From: Thysanoteuthis rhombus
Lineage: Eukaryota; Mollusca; Cephalopoda; Oegopsida; Thysanoteuthidae
DNA length: 64,000 nucleotides
Direction: 5' to 3'
Assembly: GCA_963457665.1 (NCBI GenBank)
Contig: OY735207.1
Coordinates: 54,188,779-54,252,778 of the forward strand
Below the pieces are notes generated by a model. The model was given only the letters and a program-made list of their open reading frames with translations, did no database searches and was not told where the DNA came from. Made by a program: the position numbers and the translations under genes. Positions 33,829 to 43,515 of the stretch are shown in pieces (the stretch's first letter is position 1; every line of letters begins with the position of its first letter).

Positions 33829-34455
33829 TCACTTGTGCCGTCAAAAATGACGTCATATATGAAATATTTGGATACACGTATGGATGCACATTGCATTTTA
33901 TAAACGAAATATCAAGTTTCCCAGAAAATTTTCTTTCTCTCCTTCTCTCCAAGATACAGTTAGTGCCTCCAACTCCCATTCATCCATTTGCATTTTTTGC
34001 TCTCAACATGTAACGGACTGTAACGGATTGCAGATTCCACAACTTTCTGCAACATACCTGTGATAAGGGGAAATGTACAGGGTTTTAGCTTAATAATAAA
34101 TTCTGAGATGAGGCATATCTTAATAATAAATTCGTCTTCTCTATCTTTCATTTTCCACACATTCATTTACTACAACCAGAAATTTGCATTGCAGTGAGCA
34201 TGGAGAATAGTGGTTGTTGAACACAAACGAATTTTTAAAATTTTTATGTTTTTATTATTTTATATATTTATATTTTTTCATAATTCCTCAAATGCATCAT
34301 TTTTACTGCATCATAAAAACATGAAATTCTATTTTTACGATGTCATCATGTGGTGACCTATTTAACGTTAATACTGAAGAGGTACGTCTCTTAGCGTGAC
34401 ATAGCACAGATAAATAAATACACATGGCGTATCATCATATTTAGATTCTTATCAT
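33820..34455 (+). repeat. Dispersed repeat R, copy 2
   Basis: Counterpart of 26690-27010, with TATGAAATATTTGGATACAC, then CATCATGTGGTGACCTA, TCTCTTAGCGTGACA and ACACATGGCGTATCATCAT. About 280 bases at 33905-34185 have no counterpart in copy 1. Confidence 0.6.
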
Positions 34456-34671
34456 CTTTTTTTATGCACCCACTAATCCGGATGTCGCAGGGTTACTTTA
34501 CTTGTGTATTTATCATAATCTCCTGCCGTCTAGCTAGGCCCGTCAAAGCTTCACCAGAGCCCTGTTAATCATACCTTTAGTGAACACCTTCCTTACTTTG
34601 TCTGTTGCCGGCCTCTCATTGGATTTTCTCGGTTTGAATTTTTGCCAACAAAGACTGAAGAACCTAGTCTG

Positions 34672-34802
34672 TACTGTTATTTGATGATGGGAGAGATGAT
34701 TCATGCCTTTCCCAAGGGTATTAGTGCGAAATGAATGCAGATTGTCCCAGCCGGAGTTTGAACTCGGTTCGCTGATTCCATTTTCTGTGCTGCTGATTGC
34801 AC
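34672..34802 (-). mobile_element. tRNA-derived SINE family B
   Basis: Minus-strand order is GCAGCACAGAAAATGGAATC, GAGTTCAAACTCCGGCTGGG (good B box), GCACTAATACCCTTGGG and GGCATGAATCATCTCTCCC. One of the clearest copies. Confidence 0.7.
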
Positions 34803-35195
34803 GTCGATAAACAACATCTGTAAAAAGGAAAAAAAAGAGCACTTGAAAGACTGCCACTCATTTGTCTCCTGTGGGTAAAATAAATCAGATTCTAGGTTGA
34901 ATATGAAGTTTTGGCTCGTCGCCTATCCTGAACTGTAACAGACAGACAAACAGAAAGACCAAAGAAGACACTAACGGCTTCTTGTAACATTCATTTCTAC
35001 CACTGCAAGTCAAAATCCCAAAATTCTTCACATATAAACTTAAAGCACCGATCACTATGGACCAATGGCACAGTTCTTGCCTGCAGTTCGGTTGGCAATG
35101 GTTCAATCAACCATCGAGCCATACCAATGTTTTTATTTTTTTAAAGAAGTAATAAATACCTCTCCGCAAAGCACAGGGACAAGAATCAAATAACC
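34803..35195. other. No recognised feature
   Basis: No motif assigned. Confidence 0.4.
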
Positions 35196-35199
35196 TTTT

Positions 35200-35385
35200 C
35201 CCTGCAGCTAGGGGCTACTGCCGAATCCCATTGGATATACCCTTTTCCCAAAAGATCTTCGAAGCTAAGCGACGTCAAACCTGGTCAGTACCTAGATTGA
35301 TAACCGTAAGCAGAACGAAGCTAATCTCGCAGACCATTAATTCTCGTTATTCTTATGCAAGACAGCACCAAGCTTGGTAAATATT
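35200..35385 (+). mobile_element. 5S rRNA-headed SINE
   Basis: GATCTTCGAAGCTAAGCGAC (35254-35273) and AACCTGGTCAGTACCTAGAT (35278-35297) align without gaps to boxes A through C of animal 5S rRNA. The body then continues with CAGACCATTA and ends AAGCTTGGTAAATATTC. A 5S gene would stop soon after box C. The attached tail shared with 32.9 kb makes this a 5S-derived SINE rather than a 5S gene. Confidence 0.7.
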
Positions 35386-35517
35386 CTACATCTGAGGACA
35401 AAATGTCTTTTTCCCTTCTCGTGGAAAGATGCTGGTCTACGATTTCCTTATTTGCTACAAATGCCCAACTTTTCGATATGAGTATATTCTCCCATCAGTC
35501 ACTCAACAAGGAACTAA

Positions 35518-35523
<6 letters not shown>

Positions 35524-35589
<66 letters not shown>
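35524..35589. repeat. (GA)n microsatellite
   Basis: 66 bp of perfect GA. Confidence 0.97.
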
Positions 35590-35592
<3 letters not shown>

Positions 35593-36730
35593 TGGAAGGC
35601 AAAAATTTGAATGAAGCAGGTGATAAAGAATGTTGGTTTGAATGAAGATGAAAATAGCGTGCAAAAACAAAAGCTGGACTGTGATTTGAGAGGGAAAAAC
35701 GAGGAGTTGGAATCCAGGAAGGAGTAAAAAAAAAAATTTGAATGAATATCCATAACAAACTCGAAATCGAGCAATTTTTTATGAAAATGTATTTCTTATT
35801 TTTACGGTGAATTAAAGAAATAAAAGTATTTTTGTAATTTTATTGAAGTATTATTTTATTTCGATAAATTATATTATTAAACCATTTCTTATTTTATTTA
35901 GAAAAAAGAGGGGAGAAAAGGAATTTAAATTGTTTAGGAATAGGGAGGAGGAGAAAATGGGTTAAATAATATGATAAGAGGGTAAGAAGAGAAGGGAAGA
36001 AAGAAAGTCAAGTAATCTATTAAGGGGGAGAAAATAAAGTTAGGTAGTTCAGTGAGAGGATACGAAAGGGATGGTAAAAGTTAGGTAGTTGAAAAAGAGT
36101 AGAGAAATTTCTGTATATGATACTCATCCATATTTGTTTAACGTTTATATTAAAAAAAATGTATTGCCAACGAAGACTGGAAGGGATGTGGCAGAGAATG
36201 AGAAGATGCAGGAGAAGAACAAAGGTATGGGATAATGGATAGTCTAAGGAAGGAAGAGAAAGTAGTCTTTCTTTGATTCAATAGATTCTTATACTTGTGA
36301 AATATTGCGATATGAAATATCCTGCGAGTAAAAATCAATAAAAATCATAAATGGCTAATTTGGCGTTTTTCGGCTAATTTCGGCTTTTAGCTATTATGAC
36401 ATAATTAGCAGCTGGTAAAAAATATTGGAACAGGTTTTCTTTTCACACATCATACCTTTTATGACGCCACTTTCTACTTTCCTATTTCAGTTATTTAACG
36501 TAAGTAAAACTGACAGACCGACCAAATAGCGTTTAATAGAGACGTGTGGACACATAACAAAAACAAACTATCTAATAGAAAATCAAATATATTCATGGAT
36601 TTTCCACGGGCGATTGAAAAGTAATTTATAATGGTGAAAGCAAAAAAATATTGTATTTTTCCTCTAAGAAATGTTTGTGCTTTCAATGGTTACCTTTGGA
36701 AAAGTGTAAATTTAGAAGAAAAAAAAAATA
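35590..36730. other. Purine-rich and AT-rich sequence, no gene
   Basis: The plus strand at 35890-36110 is strongly purine-rich (GGGAGAAAAGG-type runs), giving a local strand asymmetry. Nothing else recognised. Confidence 0.45.
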
Positions 36731-36734
36731 GTTT

Positions 36735-37090
36735 TGGGGGATGAGGGGTATTTTCAATGAAATTATAATGCTGAACTGAACCCTTACTTTCTGTCTATCG
36801 TACCGAACTACAGCGTTAAAGTATATTGGTTACTTCCGTCGTGAAAAACAAATTAGTTCGCGTAGCTTTCAGTGTCACTGTTATCAAAATGTTTTAAAGT
36901 GAAAACTTGAGTTAAGATTTGGGTAATACTAAATCCATGTCGAATCCATGATGGTAAAAAAAGTAAGTCACTGAGTGAAGGAACAGACCGAATTTTGTAA
37001 CGAATTGTACTTCACTCTATTGAGAAATCAGTTTTCCAATACACGAAAAATTATCTGAGCATAAAAAAATCATGATAGAAGTAACCCTGG
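36735..37090 (+). repeat. Repeat S, dispersed copy
   Basis: TCGTACCGAACTACAGCGTTAAAGT, then TTACTTC, and later TACTTCACTCTATTGAGAAAT with CAGTTTTCCAATACACGA match the repeat S blocks at 28.0-28.6 kb. Confidence 0.5.
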
Positions 37091-38415
37091 TAGTCAATTT
37101 TAGTAGGGACTAACGAAAAGGACCTCTCATTCATTATAAACCCTAACCCTAGGGGACTAATGGAAAAAACTTAACTTTTCAGTTCCCACTGGTTATCAAA
37201 GGTTTGGCTTGGTGTATACTGTTTTCGCAGTGGGGACTTATGAGAAAGACCCAACAGTTTAAATAACAAAAAAATTAAAATATAACATTACTTCTGTGAA
37301 GTGTAACGGTGAGTTGCTGCCTGTGGACGCGCCCCAAGGATCAAGGCTTCTGTATTTAAGTGTAATATATTATACTTAAATGGCGGAAAGAATGTTATAT
37401 TTTTAATTTCTTCTCGTTTAAACAGTAATTCATTAAATAATTTTGAATAAAAAAAAAAAAAGGAAACATGGAATCAATCAACCAAAGCTCCCGACATGCA
37501 CTTCGCGAAGCAGACGCTATCGCCATTGCACCAAGAAATTTCATGTTTTTTCTAATAACTTCCGCAAAAAATGATGGAAAATGTAAGTAAAACAACTTCA
37601 CTTTGTTTTTTATTTGTCTGAATTATCTATCAAGTGAGACGAGGATTTATCATCTGAATTTTTAACGACAAACTTCAGATTATATCAAGAGAAAAGACCG
37701 ATTGAATTTCACACTCTTTAAAAAAAAAAAGAAAGAGATACAGAAAATGAGACAGAGTTGAAATTTTAGTATTGAAGGGAGCAATGTCAAAAAATGGTTA
37801 TCAATATATATATTCGATTTATTTTCGAATACTTTGCTCTTTATAAAATTATGAAGTTTGTTTTGTTTTGTTTTTCATTATTTCTATTCTTATTTACAGT
37901 GAGGCAATTTAGAAAAAGAAATTTTATCACTCAAAATTACTTTTTTGGGGGAGACTGAATTAGATCATCAGATTATTCAGAAAGTTTCCCTTTTGAAATA
38001 TTTCCGAGTATTTTTTATAAAATATTCGTCGAGGGAATGATTCAAGACAAAATTGTTTGGTTGTAGGAAAGAGAAGTCATAACTTTGAATTTTAGCTTGG
38101 AAAAAATTGTAGGGGGTGTTTTAAAAATAAAGTAAACAATATCTTAATTTCAGTCATGATAATAAGTAAAAATAATAATTTTGATGAAATAAATGATATA
38201 TTAATTCATTCAATCTAAATCATCATGATATTATTTTTGATAAAAAATGATATAAAATAAAATGACATATTTAATAAAAGTATTTAAAATAATAGGGAAA
38301 ATCATCGGAAATCTTTTTGAAAGCAATTTTATTATTTAATTAATAGTAATAAAGTAAGTTATACTCTGATAAAATAATAATGTTTAATAAAATACACACA
38401 CACATACCTACGTGT
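37091..38415. other. No recognised feature
   Basis: Very AT-rich. Contains one CCCTAACCCTA-like pair at 37141, too short to be telomeric. Confidence 0.45.
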
Positions 38416-38417
38416 GA

Positions 38418-38418
<1 letters not shown>

Positions 38419-38499
<81 letters not shown>
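38419..38499. repeat. (TA)n microsatellite
   Basis: About 80 bp of TA. It directly precedes a CAGCTGGGGTACCCGATGTT block and the tandem array T. Confidence 0.95.
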
Positions 38500-38502
<3 letters not shown>

Positions 38503-38619
38503 CTGGGGTACCCGATGTTGCCCAGGGGAAAAGTAATCAATGTTGAAAAGTCATGTAATAAATTCTAACGGAGCTTCTCAAAGGACGAAAAACGCTGAAA
38601 TAACTTTTTCCCGAATAAT

Positions 38620-39315
38620 AAAAATTGACCTGACCTTGAATTGACCTTAATAGCCGCCAGAAGTCAGTGCCACCTACCCTACGTTCATCCTGGGATCAAG
38701 TTACCCATGTACACAATTTTGCAGCACTCTTAGGTTTGAAAATGTGTGGATTGACTAAATAGACCATCACAAGTCAACAGTGGTCAGCACCACTCATCCT
38801 ATGTTCAACCCGGAGTCAAGTTACCCCAGTGCATAGATTTACAATACATAAGTTGCTGCTGTCTCTGTTAGATCTGGAGGTGCCCAAATTAACCTTTTTA
38901 GAAAATTACCCAATTGATCTGACCTTGAATTGACCATTAGAGATCATCAGAAGTCAGCATCCCCTATCCTGTGTTCATCCTTTAGTTAAGTTACTCTTGT
39001 ACAAAGAATTGCAGCACGTTTAGTACAGTCGTCTACATTGAAAAAGAAAATACAAAAATCGACCTGACCCTAAATTGACCTTCATGGGTCCATATAAGGC
39101 ATAGCAACGTATGCTATATCCATTCTAGGGTCAAGTTACACTCGAGCACAAATTTGCTGGTCGGATATCGGAGCTGTCTCTGTTAGATCTGAAAATGCCT
39201 GCCAAAATAGAGCTGACCATAAATCGACCTTTATAAGTCACCAGGTGTCGTAGCCACCTATCCTATGTTCATCATTGGGTCAAGTCACTCAGGTGCACTA
39301 TTTTGTGGCTCGTGG
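38620..39315 (+). repeat. Degenerate tandem array T, five units of 120-170 bp
   Basis: The anchor TCATCCTGGGATCAAGTTAC recurs in diverged form near 38686, 38806, 38977, 39117 and 39269. A second anchor, GACCTGACCTTGAATTGACC, is near 38629, 38926, 39061 and 39211. GCAGTCGTCT/GCTGTCTCTGTTAGATCTG joins units. Repeated TGACC half-sites, including TGACCTTGA, are conserved better than the rest. Confidence 0.7.
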
Positions 39316-39860
39316 GATGCAGTCGTCTCCCATATGTTTAGAATTCCTAAATACCTACTTAGATATATTGATGCAAACTCACCGGGAATATTAAGAGAAA
39401 TGAAAATAAACAACTATGGTCATGTAAAAGTGAACCTTAACACTGGGGGATGGGGCAGATAAAAGAAGGAAGATGTGCTTCCTGAGTGGAAATATACCAC
39501 AAGGAGCTGATGGATTAATGACACACTGATAAAGAAAGTGCTTGAAACATCTCAAGTGATTTATAACTAGCCAGAAATCCACTACCCTTATGGGAGATGA
39601 AATAATAGTATAGATCAGCAACTAAACAGAGAAAAAGAAGAAGAAAAATATGTAAATAGAATCAGACGAATGTTTTCAACCCCGAAAAATAGACCCCTCC
39701 AATAATGTCCTGAATAGGGAACCAAATAAATCGAATCATTCACCCGAAGAAGCCCCAAAAGAGCAGAAACATGATCATGTTTGTGTAGCTCTACTTCAAC
39801 TCGACTTGAATGTATCGAGCTCTTTATGAAATAAACCTACCACACATCTGCGTAAAAATG
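39316..39860. other. No recognised feature
   Basis: No motif assigned. Confidence 0.4.
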
Positions 39861-40008
39861 GATATATCGCTTAAATTCAGCCTTACTGACCACCCAGTTC
39901 CGTAGTCCAGAGGTAGGATATCGGCCTCCGGGTGAGGGTTTCAATTCTGCCTCGCGGTACTGGATGGATAACACTGAAGAGATGTAATACATCGAAACTG
40001 TGGATGAC

Positions 40009-40016
<8 letters not shown>
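39861..40016 (+). mobile_element. Hammerhead family II element, copy b
   Basis: Starts ATATATCGCTTAAATTCAGCC and carries CAGTTCCGTAGTCCAGAGG, TAGGATATCGGCCT and GGTTTCAATTCTGCCTCG. It then has the hammerhead-like core and ends at a 70-bp TA tract. Same ends and order as the minus-strand copy at 10.1-10.3 kb. Confidence 0.6.
39971..40012 (+). ncRNA. Hammerhead ribozyme-like motif, family II, second copy
   Basis: CUGAAGA at 39974-39980, stem II GAUGU/ACAUC (39981-39985 with 39989-39993, AAU loop), and GAAA at 39994-39997. ACA just before the core pairs with UGU just after GAAAC. Compared with the 10.2-kb copy the short segment holding stem III and the GUC triplet is missing, so this copy should not cleave. 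Confidence 0.6.

Positions 40017-40086
<70 letters not shown>
40013..40086. repeat. (TA)n microsatellite
   Basis: About 73 bp of TA. Confidence 0.95.
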
Positions 40087-40088
<2 letters not shown>

Positions 40089-40124
40089 AGACAACGTAAA
40101 TAGAATAAACAGTTAAAGTTAGAA

Positions 40125-40165
40125 TGGGTCTGCTGCAGGGATCGAACCTGTGTTATTCTATAAAC
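40125..40165 (-). mobile_element. tRNA B-box fragment of a SINE
   Basis: The minus strand reads CACAGGTTCGATCCCTGCAGC, a perfect tRNA T-arm with B box. No A box at the expected distance. Probably a head remnant related to family D. Confidence 0.45.
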
Positions 40166-40235
40166 TTTGTATAATCCAATTTATAATTCATCCTGTCGGA
40201 TCACATGTATCCATTTCTTAATACATAAGAGTCGC

Positions 40236-40365
40236 TTTGAAAGAAGCGAATAGATCGAGAATAAACGAGTTGAGATTTTGGCTTGAAAGCAGTTATTTGG
40301 GTGTTTTGCATTACTGGTAGCTGTTTAGCTCAGTGTTAAGAGCATCACCGCATATGCACATCTCC
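40236..40365 (+). mobile_element. tRNA-derived SINE family D, truncated copy
   Basis: GAAAGAAGCGAATAGATCGAG, TGCATTAC and the A box GTTTAGCTCAGTGTTAAGAGC match the 28.85-28.95 kb copy. It is cut by the CT/TA microsatellite before a B box. Confidence 0.55.
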
Positions 40366-40418
<53 letters not shown>

Positions 40419-40437
40419 CACATATATATCGCTTATA
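40366..40437. repeat. (CT)n(TA)n compound microsatellite
   Basis: About 28 bp of CT followed by interrupted TA. Confidence 0.95.
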
Positions 40438-40775
40438 GGCTCGCTTGAATAAGCACAGCCTTTGGCACACTGCGTCTGGACAAATAATAACCCACGGAAA
40501 GGCACCAAATTAAAGGTGTACAGATCTGTCATTCTGCTCACCCACCTATATACAGCTGAATCATGGATCATTCACCGACACCACCTACGCCACTCGAATG
40601 TTTCCATCGTCGCTACCGCTGGAAGATCGTCGAAGTTCACTGATACGACTTGAAAGTGATAAAATCATAAAAATTTCTAGTATCCCCAGCATTGAGGCCA
40701 TATTACAAAAAACGCAGTTGCGTTAGGCGGGTCATGTATCAAAGATGGAAGAGTACGAACTTCCATTTCTTGATG
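40438..40775 (+). mobile_element. LINE fragment, fourth family (RT C-terminal part)
   Basis: The open frame at 40462-40653 and the following frames read GTKLKVYRSVILLTHLYTAESW (thumb block LKVYRAVVLxxLLYxxExW), then RHHLRHSN. Further on they read SIPSIEAILQKTQLR and AGHVSKMEEYELP (the SIEA...QLRWAGHVxRMxDxRLP signature). It is a decayed non-LTR element C terminus, cut at both sides by CT/TA microsatellites. Confidence 0.65.
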
Positions 40776-40796
40776 ATATGCATGTATCTATATGTA

Positions 40797-40799
<3 letters not shown>

Positions 40800-40892
<93 letters not shown>
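40800..40892. repeat. (CT)n(TA)n compound microsatellite
   Basis: About 38 bp of CT then about 55 bp of TA. Same order as the array 400 bp upstream. Confidence 0.95.
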
Positions 40893-40894
<2 letters not shown>

Positions 40895-41065
40895 AACTTG
40901 CTGCAGTGCAGAGAAACTTTACTCAATCTCAAACATGTAAACAGTAAAGAACTTTCTCAGCAAGTTTCTCTGAAAAGGATGGCTGGCAGCCGTGAAAAGG
41001 CCTCGAAACATGTCCACAGGATAATGAAAGTTTTTGACATGTAACACCATCTTTTCTCTCAATTT
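40893..41065 (+). mobile_element. Possible PLE-type terminal sequence, third type (weak)
   Basis: Contains CTCGAAACATGTCCAC, matching the second hammerhead box, tiny stem III and GUC triplet. The first box (CUGGCAG) is off-consensus. It directly follows a TA tract, like families I and II. Confidence 0.3.
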
Positions 41066-41169
41066 TTTCTCTTCACCTTCCAATTGTCACTTCCATCAAC
41101 TGAGAGAGAGAGTTGTACCATGAAAAGTTGAGACAGAGTCGGAGTGTGTTGTTATTAGGAGTTGTTTAT

Positions 41170-41245
41170 TTACATAGAGTCATTCCGAATATATTTCGAC
41201 GCAAAAAAGCTTCATCTTCAACTGAAAGGTCTGACATCTTCAGCT
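41170..41245 (-). ncRNA. Hammerhead-like motif behind a PLE nuclease relic
   Basis: The minus strand has UUGAAGA, a stem of GAAGC with GCGUC around a U loop (one mismatch), and GAAA. AUAU-type stem III and an AUU triplet follow, then GGAAUGA. The first base of the core is off-consensus and stem I is weak. Its place matters: same strand and about 550 bp 3' of the GIY-YIG region, where PLE terminal repeats with hammerheads are expected. Confidence 0.4.
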
Positions 41246-41690
41246 TTGGTAGATCAGGAGACGGTTATATAAAATCGGTAAAATGTACCACCATGCTGCT
41301 GCCAGCGAAGTGAATTGGGGGTAGTAATGGCTGTGCTGAGAATTGGTTACTGGCCTGTATGAGTAGGGATCATCCATGGGTCAGGTCTCCAAGAGAGAGG
41401 TTGACATGGGAACATTCTGGTTGAGAGAAAAAGTGTTATAGAATAAGAGGATCAAAACCAGGAAGGAGTGATGATTGGAAATCCTGGTTTTAAAGAACCA
41501 TTTGAAATGATATAATGAATAGTGTTATTTTTAGGAAATGCACCAGTGATTTACGGTTCTTACATTATCATTGAAACAGTATGTTTGACTCAGTTTTAAT
41601 CTTCTATTTGAAAAAAATTAATCTATTTTCATGCTTATTCATTTCATTCTTTTAATCTGATTATAATTTACCATTCTTTGGGGTTGTTTT
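41246..41690. other. No recognised feature
   Basis: Between the hammerhead-like motif and the PLE relic. Probably element 3' region, not demonstrable. Confidence 0.35.
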
Positions 41691-41699
41691 GAAGATATT

Positions 41700-42455
41700 T
41701 TTGGTTTTTAGCTTATGGGTGTGTTAGGGCACATGAGCAGTTTGGGTATTTTGTAGTGATGGTGATAATCTAATGGGAAAGAGTTTGTAGAAGTAATATC
41801 CTCATGTTTCCATGATTCTCGAGGATTTTTGTGGGATGTCATCTTCTCTATCCTTTCGATAATGGTGAATTTAGCATCATCGTGAAAGTTATGATTTAGT
41901 AGGCGAAAATGTTGCTCTGTTGAGAGTACATTGTTATAATTGGTGGATCTAAATCTGCGTCTATAATTCTTGAATCCGATGCTGAAAGATCATTCCAATT
42001 TCCCTACGTATTGTATTTTGCATTGTGTGCATTCGAAGAGGTAGATAACGTTGCTACTTTTTCAGTTAGAGCTGTGGTAAATATTGGAGATATTTTTGGT
42101 GGTGGACCTGGTGAAGAAATTGATGAGTTCGAGGTGATTACAACACAGGCATTATTTGCTATTGCATGGTTGTAAGAATTTAATAGTTATGGGGTTATTT
42201 ATTTTGCGGGGCATTTTATTATCTATCATCTATTAATTATATCATTAGTGTTGTGGGGCCTATTGAAAGAGAAGATGCCTGTTTTCTCATTATTCTGGTT
42301 TTAATGTTCGGATGTCCCATCTGTTTTCGATTACTCTTGATTATGGGGAAAGTGTGTCGTGAAAAGTAGTAATGAGTGGTAAACGGTCTGATCTGTTTTT
42401 GTGAGTTAGTTTTAAGGTATCTTCTGTGGGGATTGAGATTGCTCATTTGATTTGA
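41700..42455 (-). pseudogene. Penelope-like element relic: RT-EN linker and GIY-YIG endonuclease
   Basis: Read on the minus strand from 42455: THKNRSDR/RPFTTHYYFSRHTF and PIIKSNRKQMGHPNIKT, the linker seen after PLE reverse transcriptases. Then come NVIYLFECTQCKIQYVGKLE (about 42095-42020; the GIY-YIG core is IYLFEC...QYVGK), FKNYRRRFRS, STEQHFRLLNHNFHDD and FTIIERIEK. This order is the GIY-YIG endonuclease of canonical Penelope-like retroelements, which cuts target DNA so the RT can prime. The copy is broken in a few places. Its RT domain is not found upstream on this strand, so it is 5' truncated. Confidence 0.7.
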
Positions 42456-42534
42456 TTTTTAATTAGAGTGTCAGAGTATCCATGTGCTCAGATGTCAAAA
42501 TCACATTTCTAAATACTTTTACGATTAAAGAATC

Positions 42535-42895
42535 TACCTCAATGCCAAATTTGAGTTTCGTACGTACAAAATTGTAGCTAATTGTTTGCAAATTGGCTAG
42601 AAATGACAAAAAATGACCTCATAAGAATTCTGAGGTCAATATCACATTGCCTGTGACATTCGCCAAGAAAAGATATCCCCTTATGCCGAATTTCTGTAAT
42701 ATAGGTGCAAAATTGTAGCCCAAAACTTGTAAAATTGGATAGAAATAACCAGAAATTACCTCTGGTGACCTCGAGTGATTTCCAAGATCAACCTTGCTTA
42801 GCCTGTTACCTTTGATGTGAGAAGATGAACCCATATGCCCAATATTAATTTCATAGATGTGAAATTTTGACCAAAAACATGGAAAATCAGATCAT
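42535..42895 (+). repeat. Degenerate tandem repeat U, about 2.5 units of 140-150 bp
   Basis: ATGCCAAATTTGAGTTTCGT near 42543 returns as ATGCCGAATTTCTGTAATAT near 42683 and ATGCCCAATATTAATTTCAT near 42835. Each is followed by a CAAAATTGTAGC-like block and, in the first two, AAATTGG(C/A)TAGAAAT and TGACCTC. Confidence 0.65.
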
Positions 42896-42914
42896 TATAT
42901 GTATTGCAGTTATG

Positions 42915-43118
42915 GTACCAAGTAGGCTTTACAGGGTGGAATTGATAGCACAACGCCCGAGAGCTAAAGGACACCAATTGTCCTACTGTTTACTCTTCAC
43001 TGATGTAATAAGTGAATTCATGCTTTTCTCTTAGTCATTACTGTGAAGTGTACGTAAGCAGTATCAGCTGATTCTGTTTTCCATGCTAGTAAACGCTACA
43101 CCATTCTACACCTCATGC
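42915..43118 (-). mobile_element. tRNA-derived SINE family B, longer copy
   Basis: Minus strand: GTAGCGTTTACTAGCATGG, then AAACAGAATCAGCTGATAC, AGTAATGACTAAG and GCATGAATTCACTT. Beyond the common body, AAGTAGGCTTTACAGGGTGG (42924-42943 on plus) matches AAGTAGGTTTTACAGGGTGA near 56265, so the element tail is longer than the short copies show. Confidence 0.6.
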
Positions 43119-43419
43119 GTCAGAGATTACTTATACTGAAATCTGTTCACTACTTTCTTATACTTCAAATTTATGCCCACAAAATTGTGTGGGTGTTATA
43201 CTGGAAATTTGCCAAAAAATTAATAACGCATTCAACAAGACTCTTTGGATAACTTATTGGTTCCCAAACTTTCCCTCCTCTCGCTCATCCTCTCTTACCT
43301 TTCGGTAATACGGCACACACTTCGGGAATCACTGGATTAACTAATATAGACAGAAAACTTTCTATATCTTCTTCTTGTTATTTCATAATCTTTTTTTTTT
43401 ACTCGGGTGCAAGGTCATA

Positions 43420-43515
43420 ATTTGCTTGCAGTTTTCGGTTTTCTGAAGTCGTCACCCATCCAAGTATTAATCAGGTTCGACGCCGGTACTTTCAGTGTGA
43501 TTGAACCGTAACCTT
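43420..43515 (-). mobile_element. 5S rRNA-like SINE fragment
   Basis: The minus strand carries CGTCGAACCTGATTAATAC followed by TTGGATGGGTGACG, matching 5S rRNA box C (GGGCCTGGTTAGTAC-TTGGATGGGAGAC). The flank TTTTCTGAAGTCG is shared with the 9.8-kb copy. Confidence 0.6.

Noticed and set aside
35254-35305. Functional 5S rRNA gene
   Set aside because: Only the central part matches, at reduced identity, and it continues into a SINE tail shared with another element.
37137-37156. CCCTAACCCTA telomere-like sequence
   Set aside because: Fewer than two full units, with no array. Chance in AT-rich DNA.
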